Positions 1 to 12,400 of a stretch of 64,000 nt of DNA are shown one piece after another. Each line of letters begins with the position of its first letter. The first letter of the stretch is position 1. Under the pieces are notes generated by a model, which saw only the letters and a program-made list of their open reading frames with translations, ran no database searches and was not told the DNA's origin. The translations under genes were made by a program, and so were the position numbers. Source of the DNA: Loripinus fragilis (taxonomy: Eukaryota > Mollusca > Bivalvia > Lucinida > Lucinidae); NCBI GenBank assembly GCA_964019695.1, contig OZ026531.1:10444593-10508592 (forward strand). Reading direction: 5' to 3'.

Positions 1-635
1 TTAGAAACTAATTTTCTTATTTATAAACCACAAAATATGTAGTGAGTTCTGATTGAGGCGGTACCTTTAAACACACAGAACAAATGTTTATATTGGTGAA
101 TAAGAAAATATCTTCAATTTTACGTTAAAAATGTGTATATCTTGACTATATCTGCTTACGTTTACATTACTGAAACGTGTAGTCATCCTTGCAAAAAAAT
201 GATAAGTACATTGTGTTTTGCAGCAAGCCACATTTTCAAAATAAAGATACTATGCTGTTAAAGCAAAACTTTACCCCCCAATCAGCAAAAGAACAATCTA
301 CCCCACAACATAAACAGATAAAATTATTAAGGTGATAGGACTAGCAGTACAGCAAAAGGTTTAAACAAATCAATGAGGGTAGGGGGAAAGTTAAGGCTTT
401 TAACTAGACAACGTTTTAACAACTGTATCTACAATATTGCAAAATATACATATTCTCTATCTATTGAAGAGAGAGAGAGAGAGAGTCATTATTTTGTGTA
501 ATAATTTTCCTGAAAATGGCTTGGGCATTGATGTAAAATGCTGCATAATGTGAACCAAGTGAATAGCATTAAAAAGATAAATAAAACTGCGAATGATTCC
601 TTTAAAAACATTGAATTTAGAACTTTTGATCTTAC
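1..635 (-). other. Intron of chitin synthase, continues left of window
   Basis: No coding similarity is seen. The stretch is AT-rich with a short GA run at 471-486. The donor is at 634-635; the matching acceptor must lie outside the window. Confidence 0.6.
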
Positions 636-715
636 CCTCAAACTCGTAATAATCAGGATCTACAACGTCGAAAAATCTTTGGGCATTCTTGCGTGCACAC
701 TGGTCATCATCCATT
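636..715 (-). CDS. CHS: Chitin synthase, internal exon (start of catalytic domain)
   Basis: This exon encodes RMDDDQCARKNAQ followed by DVVDPDYYEFE. It matches the conserved block just after the CATMWHE motif of metazoan chitin synthases, membrane glycosyltransferases that polymerise UDP-GlcNAc into chitin. On the minus strand it is bounded by a TTACAG acceptor (exon starts at 715) and a GTAAGA donor (exon ends at 636). The first base completes the AG left by exon 1534-1703, giving Arg. The exon then has 26 full codons and ends with one base. The next expected block, around the DDAF metal/substrate region, is not found in 1-635, so the gene should continue beyond the left edge. Family assignment is firm; exon ends are inferred from splice consensus and phase. 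Confidence 0.88.
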
Positions 716-749
716 CTGTAAGGTAACATAATTGCATAGGTTTCATATT

Positions 750-1115
750 TTGTACATTTTATATAGAGGATCTTACATGAGTGCTCGTGTTTTATTGAAT
801 TTATTAAACGAGTTGGGGAAAAGAGATAAAATGCGAGGCTTGCCGAGCATTTTTATCTCTTTTATGCAACGAGTTTAATAAATTCAATAATACAAGAGCA
901 CTAATGTTAGCTTCTATTTATCATATGACAAATACTTTGAAATTTCATTTCTGGCGTAAAAACGTTATAATTTTGTCATTATGTACGAACGTTGTTATGG
1001 ACGTCATAACGTTTCCCGTAAATCTATAAACCACTACTGGTTTATTAATTTTATTGCATGGCGTTATTTCACTCCCAGACGCGACATTATATGATAAATG
1101 ATTGTAAACATTTGA
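750..1115. repeat. Interspersed fold-back repeat family A, copy 1 (intronic)
   Basis: It starts with TATAGAGGATCTTACATGAG. The arms around ATTTATTAAACGAGTT and its inverse near 870-890 form a hairpin. A conserved right part follows, with AACGTTATAATTTTGTC and TTGCATGGCGTTATTTCAC. Related copies are at 27240-27700 and 30384-30665. No transposase is seen, so it is a non-autonomous element. It lies in the intron between exons 636-715 and 1534-1703. Confidence 0.7.
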
Positions 1116-1345
1116 TGCTTTTAAGTTTAAATTGTTGCCATTTGAAGTCCTCCGAAACCTGGCTAGATATATATACGGCAATTTGAATGACGGACAAAGG
1201 TCCTTCTTGCTCTGTATTTAAAACAAAGGTAAATTGAGTGAGCTTGTGAGAAATATGTGACATAGTTGTAATTATTGTTAGTGCAGATAACTTGAGATGC
1301 AATAACTTGCGTAGATAATGATTTTATGTAAGTTAAGCCTTGTTT

Positions 1346-1428
1346 GTCACTTTCCCATTGGTATCCTGGGTCAGGTGTGGTACTTGATTGTATCGATTCC
1401 TGATCTTTGCAACCTTATTACTTTGGGA
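1346..1428 (+). mobile_element. R1 retroposon, 3' fragment (intronic)
   Basis: The segment runs from GTCACTTTCCCATTGG to GATTCCTGATCTTTGC, followed by a TTA/TTAC-like tail. This is the shared 3' end of family R1, described in full under 60985-61560. Confidence 0.75.
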
Positions 1429-1533
1429 AATATGGAAAAATTAAATAATGTATAAATAAAATCAGTGATAAAATGTGCTGAATTACTTTTGATTTTGCGT
1501 ATATCTCAGGTAGGGTGTCAGTTAACTACTTAC

Positions 1534-1703
1534 CTCAATATTGAAGTCAGCATTTGTAACATTTCCTTTTGCGTTTCATGCCACATTGTGGCGCACACAT
1601 AGATCATGGGAGCTGGCTCCCGCCTAGGTGGGTCACGTGGTGTAGGTGGCAGCTGGGTAGGGTATGGTCCATTTAGGTTGGCGAATGTAGTAAGCTTTTT
1701 CAT
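1534..1703 (-). CDS. CHS: Chitin synthase, exon with the CATMWHE motif
   Basis: The exon encodes MKKLTTFANLNGPYP, a proline-rich stretch (QLPPTPRDPPRREPAP), then MIYVCATMWHETQKEM and LTSIL. CATMWHET opens the catalytic region of animal chitin synthases. The acceptor is TTTTGCAG (exon starts at 1703) and the donor is GTAAGT (exon ends at 1534). The exon is 170 nt, phase 0 in and phase 2 out. That fits exon 2451-3500 upstream (ends phase 0) and exon 636-715 downstream (starts with one completing base). The ATG at its start is an internal Met, not an initiation codon. It was found by reading the minus strand directly, because it is too short to appear as a long ORF. Confidence 0.9.
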
Positions 1704-1902
1704 CTGCAAAATAAAATTGTAACCCCGTAATAATGGTTCATATAAGTAACTAGCTCAGAAATCAACAATTAAAACATTTCGTTTTAGGTATTCAGTCACA
1801 TATGACAAAGTATAAAATATATATACATTACATTAAGTAAGCATATGAGATTTTGGTAGCAGCAATAGCCGAAACAGCTTGCATACATAAAGTGTATACA
1901 TA

Positions 1903-2000
1903 CAGTAAAACCTGAGTAAAACGGCCACTCAAAATAGACAAAACAAAGATCTTAATGATAAATGGTACCTTAGTACAGTTCGAAAGTTTTGCTATATCAA
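1903..2000. mobile_element. TA-flanked MITE family B, truncated copy (intronic)
   Basis: It begins with TA then CAGTAAAACCTGAG and GGCCACTCAAAATAGAC. It matches the left half of the complete copy at 21955-22160, and the right arm is missing. CAGT...ACTG ends with a TA target are typical of mariner/Tc1-mobilised MITEs (inference). Confidence 0.65.
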
Positions 2001-2240
2001 ACAAGGAAATGCCTTAGTTATGTAATAATTATACCATGGTTCATCCGCCTGTACATGGAGACCATATCCAGGGGGTAATTTAAAAGCAAAAGCATGCATA
2101 CTTGTTCAGGTGTTCTATGGAGTCTCTGGACATTCCAAATAAGTGCATTTACAAATTTATTCTTTTCTATGAGGTTTTTTGTATGATTTTGTGTATATTA
2201 CAAAATTTACATGAAAAAGTGTCTGTATTGCACTTACTGT

Positions 2241-2443
2241 CGTGCCAACCAAGAGTGACAGTGACAAGTTTTTTTGTTTACAATTGTCAAGTAAAACATT
2301 TACTTGTACATCCACTTTTGCTAACGCAAATTGATAGATCACTTGTGTATTAATCCTATCAATACAAAAGTGATTTATCGATTATAAGTCCCTGATAGCT
2401 TTGTAAACAAAACATGACGTCAATGTCACTCTTGGCTGGCAGG
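2241..2443. mobile_element. MITE with TIRs and 5-bp TSD, inserted next to a CHS splice donor
   Basis: The left end is GTGCCAACCAAGAGTGACAG. The right end, reverse-complemented, is CTGCCAGCCAAGAGTGACAT. Both are followed inward by TTTTGTTTACAA-type sequence. ACTGT is present on both sides (2236-2240 and 2444-2448), so it is a plausible target-site duplication. The element begins at the +8 position of the intron after exon 2451-3500. It contains no transposase ORF. Confidence 0.8.
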
Positions 2444-2450
2444 ACTGTAC

Positions 2451-3500
2451 CTTGTCTGAACTTCGAAATCCTCGGTCTTTATCATCTCGCCGCCTGTTAA
2501 GCATCAGGGACTGTTCCAACATTACTCCACAGTATAACGGCTGCACGAACAAACGTTCTGTCTGAACCAGTCTCTCAACACGTGGTAACCATATATGGAA
2601 TGTCACCCACATAAACGACAGCCACCAGGCTAACGATATTGGCAGAAGGTAGTCCGAAATTAAACTATCAAGAAAATCTCGCGAAATCCCGTGAATATCA
2701 CATGTCCAATATAGGTGTGATGGCATCAAGCCGTTAGATGTTCCATTCATTTTCCACGTCTCACAGCTGGCTATAAATAACCCTGCCAACACAGGTGCTG
2801 CTAACATTAATGGAAGCGAAAATCCAACAATTTGTAGCATAATTTTACAAGCTGTTTTAGAAAACTGATAACAAATAAGACACGAAATGACCTGAACAGC
2901 AGCCACCCAAAATGGATCCTTGTGGTATTCCGCCGACGCTATATTGTCTCCAATAGGGTTCAACATATGTGGACAGTCAACGGCATAATCCGCGGTAAAA
3001 TATAGTACCTTAAGACATGATGAACTTCCGGCTGTCAGCATAATTGTCATCAGTGCTAAAGTCAAGCAAATCTTCCAGAAACTCGCAACAATATATAATT
3101 TTGTTCTCATTCTTCTTACATTATGTTTGAATTCATTCAACCGTTTGCCAATGGCACCCAATTTGGTAAATTTATTGATATAATTTTCCCACCAACCGAG
3201 TGAAATTAGCAGCAACGATATTGGAATCGTCCATGTTAATTCAATGTCTTGCTGGACTATCAAGTTTCTGACTGGCCAGAGAATGAGTATAGAAATCTGT
3301 GCTATAACAGCTAGAATGTCCGCCACAATGACGTAAAATTTTCTCCCGTCACTACCCTGTTGATCAAAAAGTTTCAAGATGGCGGGAACGATACCGACAC
3401 CAAATGTCAGAACGAGGCCTCTGATAGGATCGATAGACGGAAGGACATAGAAAGCGAAAAGACACATCCCAGCTGTGTGAAGAGTTTCAATGGCTAAAAC
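2451..3500 (-). CDS. CHS: Chitin synthase, large multi-pass membrane exon
   Basis: 350 codons, phase 0 on both sides. The exon carries about eight hydrophobic segments, including ETLHTAGMCLFAFYVLPSI, VIVADILAVIAQISILIL, WKICLTLALMTIMLT, SLPLMLAAPVLAGLFIA and ISLAWWLSFMWVTFHIW. This is the N-terminal transmembrane domain of animal chitin synthases. It ends with the strongly conserved family signature TERLFVQPLYCGVMLEQSL followed by LNRRRDDKD. The GWWEN motif is also a family landmark. The acceptor is TTTGCAG (exon starts at 3500) and the donor is AAG|GTACAG (exon ends at 2451). If the donor fails, reading through gives about 20 unrelated residues derived from the adjacent MITE and then a stop. 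An NGT site lies in a predicted loop. No frameshift is seen. Confidence 0.95.
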
Positions 3501-4221
3501 CTGCAAAGATAAATTTAGCTCTTTTCATGCTTGCGGTGACTTTTGTGATATGCTGATAACCTTTGCAAAGAGTTTGACCCAGATCAGGATCGACACAGCG
3601 TCGATCTTGATCTGGTTTCAATCTGCTTGACACTATGATTGTGTTTTTCAAAGAATCTTTTAGGAAAATGGTAATTTTTAAAAATTACCAGCAGACGACA
3701 CAAAAACATGAAAAATTGCCTATATTATCCTTTCTAGTTGACGAGGAAGAGAGAGCTGGTTGCTTTGCTTTTATTTTCTTTTGAATGTCTTATTACGGTA
3801 AATGCTCTGTGACTCTTCCTCATGGTGCCATGGGTTGGTCTGCAATTTGTGATTGTGGTATTTCCAGATCATACCCATCACTTACTTTTTGGGTGTTCCG
3901 TCAGCAATAAAGTTTAGGAGTCCCTGTAAAATTGAGGATTCAGAAGTATAATAAGCTTGACCTTATCAAATCAGTGCCGTCAATGTGATTATACACGGTG
4001 ATGCTATTTAGAAGTTTACTTAAATTTGCAAAAAAAAACCAAACACTGTTACTTATTTTTAATTTAAATACACAACCTTTCACAAGTCACTTAAGCTGTA
4101 CTGCTCAGCACACATACTAAATTGACCAAGAATTAAGTATTTCATTTACTGTCTGAATTATCGAGTCCTCTTACTTTCAAAATTAACACAGAGATGTGAT
4201 TTTGCGTAATTAAGAACTTAC
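3501..4221 (-). other. CHS intron with R2 3' fragment and palindromic debris
   Basis: 3540-3735 has a degraded palindromic repeat (TGACCCAGATCAGGATCGAC and its inverse). 3738-3893 is a plus-strand R2 retroposon 3' end, running from GAGCTGGTTGCTTTGC to TTGTGATTGTGGTATTTCC and a CACTTACTTTTT tail. The rest is AT-rich with nothing recognised. Confidence 0.6.
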
Positions 4222-4681
4222 CAATAATAAGACCCTCCATGTTGGGTTTCTGGTCTTCTTGAAACACATTCGCCACAAACATTTACAGAAAGTGAAAGCA
4301 CAGGGAGTACACACCACAATAAATAGAGCCCATACCCAGCGCACCTCAACACCTTGTGAAGGATGAAAATTCCCAGCATTCTTAGCGCGATCGGCCGGAA
4401 CTCTCATACATGACGTCACTTCCGTTTCTGATGACCAGGTACATTCTAGTGTCACATTAGCGTAAATGTTTGACGTAATGAGGAACAATGTGCTCTTGCT
4501 GATCATGGTCATGATGAGAATGACTAGAGTTAAGAATATACTGACAGCAACTTTAACAATTTTCTTAGCAATGTTGAGATAATTGTCATCAAGGTCTCTC
4601 ATCTTCTTTTTATTTACAACACGAAACACATCCCAGGACTTCAAGGTCGAGGATTTATCTCCATCTGGTGGCGACCAACTA
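4222..4681 (-). CDS. CHS: Chitin synthase, N-proximal exon with first membrane segments
   Basis: 153 codons plus one leading base. It encodes SWSPPDGDKSSTLKSWDVFR. The SWDVFR segment resembles the conserved W-D-V/T-F-R box near the N-terminus of animal chitin synthases. A membrane segment follows (IVKVAVSIFLTLVILIMTMI), then an extracellular loop with an NVT glycosylation site, and a second membrane segment (WVWALFIVVCTPCAFTF). The acceptor is TTTTTTCCAG (exon starts at 4681) and the donor is TTG|GTAAGT (exon ends at 4222, phase 0). The leading T needs an upstream exon ending in two bases, which exon 16316-16506 provides. Confidence 0.88.
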
Positions 4682-4923
4682 CTGGAAAAAAGTTATAAAT
4701 CTCGTCAGGTTTGAAAATACATGTAAATGACCTGAAATACAAATCATTGAAAGCCATATGGTTTTCGATGATTTATTTTTCAGGTAAATTGTGTCATAAA
4801 GGTCAATTTTCAAGGACACTCAAAGGAAATTTCAAATCCTACACTCTCTTAGAAAATTCGCCTTTTAAATAAAATCCGAAAATCCGATTAGACAATTACA
4901 GCATTGTACATTAAGCTATCATT

Positions 4924-5300
4924 CACGCCTACCAAACGGTCAGATGCTCAACCGCTGGTTGAGCGAGAAAAACAATTCGAGTGTCGTCCGGTTGAGATTT
5001 CGAGGAGCTAAAAGGGTAAAGAAATGTTGCATGTTCTGTATAAAATAATTAATATTTCTTGACCTAGGAAGAGAATCAAAAATCGGGGAATGTCATGCAA
5101 ACTCTTACGGGTTCCTACGTTTATAGTGTAAATAAGAGGTCAGAAAATTTTCTCCTTTTTGTCAGATTTACTTTTTGCGTGAGGATGGTGTACTTTTTGA
5201 TTTCTTTACCTTTTTAGCTCCTCCAAATCTCAACCGGACGACACTCGAATTGTTTTCTCGCTCAACCAGCGGTTGAGCATCTGACCGTTTGGTAGGCGTG
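4924..5300. mobile_element. 377-bp fold-back element with ~100-bp TIRs and TCATT duplication
   Basis: The two ends are long inverted copies. CACGCCTACCAAACGGTCAG opens the left arm and its reverse complement closes the right arm. Both arms extend inward through CTCAACCGCTGGTTGAGC and GTGTCGTCCGGTTGAGAT. TCATT is repeated directly outside both ends (4919-4923 and 5301-5305). There is no ORF. It is a non-autonomous DNA element inside the large CHS intron. Confidence 0.85.
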
Positions 5301-5382
5301 TCATTATATATTTTAGTATTTCATTGCTTTATGTTTTGTTTTATTGCTTTAATGTATGCATTTTTGTTTGCCTGTAATCAGG

Positions 5383-5455
5383 TGTCTCTTCCTCACGGTG
5401 CCATGGGTTGGTCTCTGATCAATGATTGTAACATTTCCTGGTCATATTCACTTGT
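5383..5455 (+). mobile_element. R2 retroposon, 3' fragment (intronic)
   Basis: GTCTCTTCCTCACGGTGCC, then TGGGTTGGTCTCTGATCAA and TTTCCTGGTCATATTCACTT. This is the R2 3' end described under 18741-19445. Confidence 0.65.
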
Positions 5456-5887
5456 TTTTACGACTCTTAAGTTTTTGTTTTGCATGTTCTGGAAACACAG
5501 CGTTCTGTTGTGTATGCACTGCAAATATAGTCCTAACTTGTTTATCATACTGCTTATGAAATTTTGACCAGCTAAGAAAAAAACATCGGGCAAGCCGGCA
5601 CACCCACACAGACTCGCAAGAGCAGTCACTGCTACATACACATGTAAAACGCAGGAATAATTTCAACTTAAAAATTTGTGAGAGAAAATGTCTAATTCAA
5701 CCATTCTTTGTGACATTTTTCCCATTCTAGTGAGAAATTTATATATGTTTAAATAACATTTCATTATAATTTGTGAGATTTTCGCCCACTGGAATGAACT
5801 TTGTGATACCTTTGCAAAAGAAATGATCACATCTCCCTATTTCTCAACCCAAAATTATCCCTGCTAACGGAGTTATATGAAATATTT

Positions 5888-6214
<327 letters not shown>

Positions 6215-6479
6215 CTAACTAGTACGTTATAATAATAAAGTAGAAGTGCCTCATGGAGCGGCGTAAAGGGGTTAGTTGCATGTTTTGCTACTAAGCAGGT
6301 TTATTTAGCAAACTACGTCACTATTTCTTTGTATCTTTATTCAAGTAAAACACCTGCTATGTATTCCGTTATTTATTGTACACCAGTCACACAATGAGAC
6401 TTCTGACCCATCATTAAATCGACAAATAGCGACAATTACACATGAACTGAAAATTCCAAGGCTCTCAACAGCTATCATT

Positions 6480-9400
6480 ATACCTTCGTTTATCTTGCAC
6501 ATCCATATATCGTCTCTAGAGCCTATTGAAGTTATCACTAATATCACTTTTAGCCTTTCTATAGCTAACACTCTCATCTTTATTATTATCACTACTGGTC
6601 TCACTCCACGCACACACTACCAACAAACATACCTTCGTTTGTCTTGTACATCCATAGACCGTCTCTGGAGCCTATTAGAGGTATCACTTATATCACTTTT
6701 AGCCTTCCTGGTGGTCACACTCTCATCTTTATTATTATCACTATTGGTCTCACTCCACGCACACACTACCAACAAACATACCTTCGTTTATCTTGCACAT
6801 CCATATATCGTCTCTAGAGCCTATTGAAGTTATCACTAATATCACTTTTAGCCTTTCTATAGCTAACACTCTCATCTTTATTATTATCACTATTGGTCTC
6901 ACTCCACGCACACACTACCAACCAACATACCTTCTTTTGTCTTGTACATCCATAGAGCGTCTCTGGAGCCTATTAGAGGTATCACTTATATCACTTTTAG
7001 CCTTCCTGGTGGTCACACTCTCATCTTTATTATTATCACTATTGGTCTCACTCCACGCACACACTACCAACAAACATACCTTCGTTTGTCTTGTACATCC
7101 ATAGAGCGTCTATGGAGCCTATTAGAGGTATCACTTATATCACTTTTAGCCTTCCTGGTGGTCACACTCTCATCTTTATTATTATCACTATTGGTCTCAC
7201 TCCACGCACACACTACCAACTAACATACCTTCTTTTGTCTTGTACATCCATAGAGCGTCTCTGGAGCCTATTAGAGGTATCACTTATATCACTTTTAGCC
7301 TTCCTGGTGGTCACACTCTCATCTTTATTGTTACCACTATTGGTCTCACTCCACGCACACACTTCCAACAAACATACCTTCGTTTGTCTTGTACATCCAT
7401 AGACCGTCTCTGGAGCCTATTAGAGGTATCACTTATATCACTTTTAGCCTTCCTGGTGGTCACACTCTCATCTTTATTATTATCACTATTGGTCTCACTC
7501 CACGCACACACTACCAACAAACATACCTTCTTTTGTCTTGTACATCCATAGACCGTCTCTGGAGCCTATTAGAGGTATCACTTTTAGCCTTCCTATTGGT
7601 TACACTCTCATCTTTATTATTATCACTATTGGTCTCACTCCACGCACACACTACCAACCAACATACCTTCGTTTGTCTTGTACATCCATAGAGCGTCTCT
7701 GGAGCCTATTAGAGGTATCACTTATATCACTTTTAGCCTTCCTGGTGGTCACACTCTCATCTTTATTGTTACCACTATTGGTCTCACTCCACGCACACAC
7801 TTCCAACAAACATACCTTCGTTTGTCTTGTACATCCATAGAGCGTCTCTGGAGCCTATTAGAGGTATCACTTATATCACTTTTAGCCTTCCTGGTGGTCA
7901 CACTCTCATCTTTATTATTATCACTATTGGTCTCACTCCACGCACACACTACCGACAAACATACCTTCGTTTGTCTTGTACATCCATATATCGTCTCTGG
8001 AGCCTATTAGAGGTATCACTTATATCACTTTTAGCCTTCCTGGTGGTCACACTCTCATCTTTATTATTATCACTACTAGTCTCGCTCTACGCACACACTA
8101 CCAACAAACATACCTTCGTTTGTCTTGTACATCCATATATCGTCTCTGGAGCCTATTAGAGGTATCACTTATATCACTTTTAGCCTTCCTATTGGTTACA
8201 CTCTCATCTTTATTATTATCACTATTGGTCTCACTCCACGCACACACTACCAACCAACATACCTTCGTTTGTCTTGTACATCCATAGACCGTCTCTGGAG
8301 CCTATTAGAGGTATCACTTATATCACTTTTAGCCTTCCTGGTGGTCACACTCTCATCTTTATTATTATCACTATTGGTCTCACTCCACGCACACACTACC
8401 AACAAACATACCTTCTTTTGTCTTGTACATCCATAGAGCGTCTCTGGAGCCTATTAGAGGTATCACTTATATCACTTTTAGCCTTCCTATTGGTTACACT
8501 CTCATCTTTATTATTATAACTATTGGTCTCACTCCACGCACACACTACCAACCAACATACCTTCTTTTGTCTTGTACATCCATAGAGCGTCTCTGGAGCC
8601 TATTAGAGGTATCACTTATATCACTTTTAGCCTTCCTATTGGTTACACTCTCATCTTTATTATTATCACTATTGGTCTCACTCCACGCACACACTACCAA
8701 CAAACATACCTTCTTTTGTCTTGTACATCCATGGAGCGTCTCTGGAGCCTATTAGAGGTATCACTTATATCACTTTTAGCCTTCCTGGTGGTCACACTCT
8801 CATCTTTATTATTATCACTATTGGTCTCACTCCACGCACACACTACCAACAAACATACCTTCGTTTGTCTTGTACATCCATAGAGCGTCTCTGGAGCCTA
8901 TTACAGGTATCACTTATATCACTTTTAGCCTTCCTGGTGGTCACACTCTCATCTTTATTATTATCACTATTGGTCTCACTCCACGCACACACTACCAACA
9001 AACATACCTTCGTTTGTCTTGTACATCCATAGACCGTCTCTGGAGCCTATTAGAGGTATCACTTATATCACTTTTAGCCTTCCTGGTGGTCACACTCTCA
9101 TCTTTATTGTTACCACTATTGGTCTCACTCCACGCACACACTACCAACCAACATACCTTCTTTTGTCTTGTACATCCATAGAGCGTCTCTGGAGCCTATT
9201 AGAGGTATCACTTATATCACTTTTAGCCTTCCTGGTGGTCACACTCTCATCTTTATTGTTACCACTATTGGTCTCACTCCACGCACACACTACCAACCAA
9301 CATACCTTCTTTTGTCTTGTACATCCATAGAGCGTCTCTGGAGCCTATTAGAGGTATCACTTATATCACTTTTAGCCTTCCTGGTGGTTACACTCTCATC

Positions 9401-12400
9401 TTTATTATTATCACTATTGGTCTCACTCCACGCACACACTACCAACCAACATACCTTCGTTTGTCTTGTACATCCATAGAGCGTCTCTGGAGCCTATTAG
9501 AGGTATCACTTATATAACTTTTAGCCTTCCTGGTGGTCACACTCTCATCTTTATTGTTACCACTATTGGTCTCACTCCACGCACACACTACCAACCAACA
9601 TACCTTCTTTTGTCTTGTACATCCATAGACCGTCTCTTGAGCCTATTAGAGGTATCACTTATATCACTTTTAGCCTTCCTGGTGGTCACACTCTCATCTT
9701 TATTATTATCACTATTGGTCTCACTCCACGCACACACTACCAACCAACATACCTTCTTTTGTCTTGTACATCCATAGACCGTCTCTGGAGCCTATTAGAG
9801 GTATCACTTATATCACTTTTAGCCTTCCTGGTGGTCACACTCTCATCTTTATTATTATCACTATTGGTCTCACTCCACGCACACACTTCCAACAAACATA
9901 CCTTCGTTTGTCTTGTACATCCATAGACCGTCTCTGGAGCCTATTAGAGGTATCACTTATATCACTTTTAGCCTTCCTGGTGGTCACACTCTCATCTTTA
10001 TTATTATCACTATTGGTCTCACTCCACGCACACACTACCAACATACATACCTTCTTTTGTCTTGTACATCCATGGAGCGTCTCTGGAGCCTATTAGAGGT
10101 ATCACTTATATCACTTTTAGCCTTCCTGGTGGTCACACTCTCATCTTTATTATTATCACTATTGGTCTCACTCCACGCACACACTTCCAACAAACATACC
10201 TTCGTTTGTCTTGTACATCCATAGACCGTCTCTGGAGCCTATTAGAGGTATCACTTATATCACTTTTAGCCTTCCTGGTGGTCACACTCTCATCTTTATT
10301 ATTATCACTATTGGTCTCACTCCACGCACACACTACCAACATACATACCTTCTTTTGTCTTGTACATCCATGGAGCGTCTCTGGAGCCTATTAGAGGTAT
10401 CACTTATATCACTTTTAGCCTTCCTGGTGGTCACACTCTCATCTTTATTATTATCACTATTGGTCTCACTCCACGCACACACTACCAACAAACATACCTT
10501 CGTTTGTCTTGTACATCCATAGACCGTCTCTAGAGCCTATTGAAGTTATCACTAATATCACTTTTAGCCTTTCTATAGCTAACACTCTCATCTTTATTAT
10601 TATCACTATTGGTCTCACTCCATGCACACACTTCCAACCAACATACCTTCTTTTGTCTTGTACATCCATAGAGCGTCTCTGGAGCCTATTAGAGGTATCA
10701 CTTATATCACTTTTAGCCTTCCTGGTGGTCACACTCTCATCTTTATTATTATCACTATTGGTCTCACTCCACGCACACACTACCAACAAACATACCTTCG
10801 TTTGTCTTGTACATCCATAGAGCGTCTCTGGAGCCTATTAGAGGTATCACTTATATCACTTTTAGCCTTCCTGGTGGTCACACTCTCATCTTTATTATTA
10901 TCACTATTGGTCTCACTCCACGCACACACTACCAACCAACATACCTTCTTTTGTCTTGTACATCCATAGAGCGTCTCTGGAGCCTATTAGAGGTATCACT
11001 TATATCACTTTTAGCCTTCCTGGTGGTCACACTCTCATCTTTATTATTATCACTATTGGTCTCACTCCACGCACACACTACCGACAAACATACCTTCGTT
11101 TGTCTTGTACATCCATAGAGCGTCTATGGAGCCTATTAGAGGTATCACTTATATCACTTTTAGCCTTCCTGGTGGTCACACTCTCATCTTTATTATTATC
11201 ACTATTGGTCTCACTCCACGCACACACTACCAACCAACATACCTTCTTTTGTCTTGTACATCCATAGAGCGTCTCTGGAGCCTATTAGAGGTATCACTTA
11301 TATCACTTTTAGCCTTCCTGGTGGTCACACTCTCATCTTTATTATTATCACTATTGGTCTCACTCCACGCACACACTACCAACCAACATACCTTCTTTTG
11401 TCTTGTACATCCATAGAGCGTCTCTGGAGCCTATTAGAGGTATCACTTATATCACTTTTAGCCTTCCTGGTGGTCACACTCTCATCTTTATTATTATCAC
11501 TATTGGTCTCACTCCACGCACACACTACCAACCAACATACCTTCGTTTGTCTTGTACATCCATAGAGCGTCTCTGGAGCCTATTAGAGGTATCACTTATA
11601 TCACTTTTAGCCTTCCTGGTGGTCACACTCTCATCTTTATTATTATCACTATTGGTCTCACTCCACGCACACACTACCAACAAACATACCTTCTTTTGTC
11701 TTGTACATCCATGGAGCGTCTCTGGAGCCTATTAGAGGTATCACTTATATCACTTTTAGCCTTCCTGGTGGTCACACTCTCATCTTTATTATTATCACTA
11801 TTGGTCTCACTCCACGCACACACTACCAACCAACATACCTTCGTTTGTCTTGTACATCCATAGACCGTCTCTGGAGCCTATTAGAGGTATCACTTATATC
11901 ACTTTTAGCCTTCCTGGTGGTCACACTCTCATCTTTATTGTTACCACTATTGGTCTCACTCCACGCACACACTACCAACAAACATACCTTCTTTTGTCTT
12001 GTACATCCATAGAGCGTCTCTGGAGCCTATTAGAGGTATCACTTATATCACTTTTAGCCTTCCTGGTGGTCACACTCTCATCTTTATTATTATCACTATT
12101 GGTCTCACTCCACGCACACACTACCGACAAACATACCTTCGTTTGTCTTGTACATCCATAGAGCGTCTCTGGAGCCTATAACAGGTATCACTTATATCAC
12201 TTTTAGCCTTCCTGGTGGTCACACTCTCATCTTTATTATTATCACTATTGGTCTCACTCCACGCACACACTACCAACTAACATACCTTCTTTTGTCTTGT
12301 ACATCCATAGAGCGTCTCTGGAGCCTATTAGAGGTATCACTTATATCACTTTTAGCCTTCCTATTGGTTACACTCTCATCTTTATTATTATCACTATTGG

